A DNA stretch of 64,000 nucleotides. Origin: Rhizorhapis suberifaciens (lineage in GTDB: Bacteria; Pseudomonadota; Alphaproteobacteria; Sphingomonadales; Sphingomonadaceae). The position numbers and the translations under genes were made by a program. Of this stretch, positions 61,894 to 64,000 are shown piece by piece (the first letter of the stretch is position 1; each line of letters begins with the position of its first letter). Location: the NCBI RefSeq assembly GCF_014200045.1, contig NZ_JACHOV010000007.1:1-64000 (forward strand), written 5' to 3'. The notes under the pieces are model-generated. The model was given only the letters and a program-made list of their open reading frames with translations. It had not been told where the DNA came from and made no database searches.

Positions 61894-64000
61894 TTAGGCG
61901 ACAAGAACGGCGCGCGTCGGGATGCTGGCGCCCATCGCCCCCACCTGAATCACCTCCACCGTCAAGGGTCCCAATGCTGTGTCCTCTGCTGCCATGGCGG
62001 CGCTGTAGGAAAATTCGGGAAATATCGTCTCGGTCGTTCGCAGCACCGTTTCTCCGGCCAACACCCGCAGTCGATAGCGTTCGAATTCCTCACCCAGCGG
62101 CGCATCAACATGGTCCATCCATGCCCAACCCACCCGGCTGCGTCGCGTCCAGCGAACAGTCCTGTTACCGCCAGCATCGGGCGTGATGGTCAAATGCACT
62201 GGCGATGGTGGTTTCAACGCGGCGCCCATGACCCTCAACTGGGCTTCCGCAGGCTCCAGATCCCCTAGCCCGAGCGCCAGCAAGGTCACGGTCCCTCCGG
62301 TGCGGACATAGGCGTCGGGCACCATCGTCAGCGCGTCCGCCTCATCAGCAGGAAATCCTCTCCGATTCCATGCATCGCGATCGCCCATTCCGTCCCCCGT
62401 CGTCCCCGCAACAGCCGGCTGAGCCGATATTGTCGTGGCCCCAGTCGAACCGCTCGCCCGAATTGCAGCAACTCCTGCCCCAGAAGGCAGAGATTGGCTC
62501 CTCGCAGCAAGGCATCGTCGCTGGCTCCTGCCAAAACCATGTCCGGCGCGAGCAGCTCTACGTCCAACGCCGTGACATCATCGAAAAGCACCGCGCCGAC
62601 CGCTGCCGGTACTGACAGTGACGTGCCCAGAACCGCCGGTGCGGCGGTTTGGCCAATGCCCACTATCTCATCACCCTCCTCGACCGAAAGCGAAGCCCAC
62701 CGCCAACCGGTCGAAGCGCCGGCTGCCGCCGCCACGACCGCAGGCACGGTCGCCGCGCTGTCGCCCAAGTTTGGCAAATCCGCTAACAATATCCGCGTGG
62801 GCCCGTGCGGCGCGTCCGCCTGCCGCACGACGGATCCTGATGATGCATCGACGCTGATGGAAGTTCCTGCCGAAATCTGGCGGAGCGAAAGCTTCACCGC
62901 CATTTTTTCCCATTGCAGCGCTTCTATGGCCCACAGGCCCGGAACATCGTTCACCGATATGACGCCGCCTGGCGCGCGCGCCAGTTCCCGCCAGCCACAG
63001 ATCACTTCCAAACTGGTCCGCCCTTTCCAAAGCATGGCGGTCCTGGCGACCGCCAGCCGCTTTGCCTGGTGCGCTGAAATGACTGCGGGCAAATCGATTT
63101 GCGCCTGTTGGCGTCCAGCGCCGGGCCGGGAGGCGCGTTGCAAGCCGGCCTGATAGTCGCGCCCTACGTCATAATGCCTGATGGAGAGACTATGAGGAAC
63201 CAGCGCGGCGGCCTGCTTTACCGACGTCATCGGTACGACATTCTCGCCATTCACGCGCTTGGCAAGGGAGTGCGAGCCGATCTCGCTCACCGCCGCAACA
63301 GTGCTGTCCAGCGTCAGCCCATCGGCACTTGGCCGCACTCTCATTCCATAAGCGTTTATCAACGGTTCCATTGCATCGGCGACGCTAGGACCCGATGCCG
63401 CATAACCGCCCACCGCATCATCGCCCGCCCCATTCAGCAAACCGCCTGAAAGCTCTGCGCCGATGTCCGCAACTTCAACCAGCCCTTCGTCAGCCACCAC
63501 CTCAAAAGTGAGCGACGGAATACGGTTGCCATAGTCGCCAAGCTGCATATCCTCGAACAAGGCGTACGCCATGCCCCGATAGCTCGGTGTGAAGGCTACG
63601 CCCTCCGCCGACGCTACCAGTTGAGCCGCCGGTTGGTCAGGATCGCCGGCAAAAAGACGGAAGCCGCCGACTTCGCTCTTGAAATCTCCAGCCCTGCCGC
63701 GAAGCAGGTTGCCGTCGGCCCAGATCCGTTCCACTCGCAATAGCCGTCGGCTCGACAAAGCTACGGCAAAGCTGGCCGAATAGCTGTAGGTTGTGACGCT
63801 AGGCTTTCCCTTGCCTCCGCCGCTCTTCTTCTTTACTCGTTCAGGTCCGTCGCCCAGATCACCGTACCTGCAACGCGCATCTTTCCGAATATACGGGGCA
63901 CCTGGCTGCCATAGGTGGACGTCTGTATCTCCAATCGGTCCAACCGGGGACCTTCGCGGCCTTTGGGCTTGAACAGCACGTTCTGGTCCACGACCTGCCC
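61894..64000 (-). pseudogene. GTA baseplate/host-specificity tail protein gene, broken by two frameshifts and cut by the window edge
   Basis: Three minus-strand frames look like pieces of one large gene-transfer-agent tail protein. The piece from the window edge to 63833 ends MRVAGTVIWATDLNE and a stop. The next frame resumes as KKKSGGGKGKPSVTTYSYSA and runs to 62328 with FAVALSSRRLLRVERIWADG and RLLRGRRGTEWAIAMHGIGE. The third continues as ADALTMVPDAYVRTGGTVTL to 61894. Shifts fall near 63836 and 62350. They may be true decay or sequencing errors; the start is outside the window. Confidence 0.75.

Noticed and set aside
61333-64000. Complete prophage
   Set aside because: DUF2793 and the tail protein fit a gene transfer agent; no integrase, repressor, lysis gene or attachment site is visible in the window.

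Overview
This window looks like chromosomal DNA of a sphingomonad (Alphaproteobacteria, Sphingomonadaceae; Sphingobium or Sphingomonas type). The indicators are a LigM-type tetrahydrofolate-dependent aromatic O-demethylase, a MucR/Ros regulator, a PEP-CTERM protein ending in the sphingomonad-style PEPESWAMM tail, gene-transfer-agent tail genes, the ffh-rpsP-rimM-trmD-rplS order and generally G+C-rich coding sequence. Genus assignment is inference. No tRNA, rRNA, CRISPR array or insertion sequence was found.

1-15,500 is an accessory catabolic region with mixed gene orientation and gene remnants. It holds a thioesterase remnant, a molybdopterin oxidoreductase, a thiolase/SRPBCC/SDR group on the minus strand, a SnoaL-like/alpha-beta hydrolase/luciferase-like oxidoreductase set, a glycolate/lactate-type FAD oxidase, a cysteine-dioxygenase-like cupin coupled to a multi-rhodanese protein, a LysR/nitroreductase pair, a two-subunit CoA-transferase and a frameshifted SDR remnant. 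The exact pathway cannot be read from sequence alone.

15,500-20,250 holds a MucR-like regulator and a one-carbon module. LigM moves the aromatic O-methyl group to tetrahydrofolate, MetF converts 5-methyl-THF to methylene-THF, PurU hydrolyses 10-formyl-THF to formate and THF, and FolB belongs to folate synthesis. 20,258-23,024 is a compact, poorly characterised cassette: PF14907-like nucleotidyltransferase, HprK-related kinase, PqqD-like protein, a Tat-exported small protein and a small disordered ORF. It is the best candidate in the window for an undescribed modification system.

23,115-30,519 is a complete phosphate regulon, phoR-pstSCAB-phoU-phoB, with a Pho box at the end of phoR. 30,556-43,795 carries proC, YbjN, UbiK and TspO genes, a rubrerythrin/Fe-S/DUF3501 operon with a Fur-like site upstream, a PEP-CTERM protein, an M2 peptidase, a hydrolase/GFA pair, a MarR-controlled EmrAB-type efflux operon and asd.

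43,950-54,915 is housekeeping: ffh-rpsP-rimM-[vapBC]-trmD-rplS, where a toxin-antitoxin pair sits inside the ribosomal operon, then a GGDEF-EAL protein, dapF-mtaB-ftsY-yciB and sodB. A REP-like palindrome is translated in frame inside mtaB. 55,110-58,958 holds a PuuD-like membrane protein and a sigma-54-controlled phage-shock operon (pspF divergent from a small exported protein, pspA, pspB, pspC and a PspD-like ORF). The right end has sufE, a frameshifted lipoprotein pseudogene, an OmpA-family porin and gene-transfer-agent tail genes, the last of which appears to be broken by two frameshifts and runs off the window.
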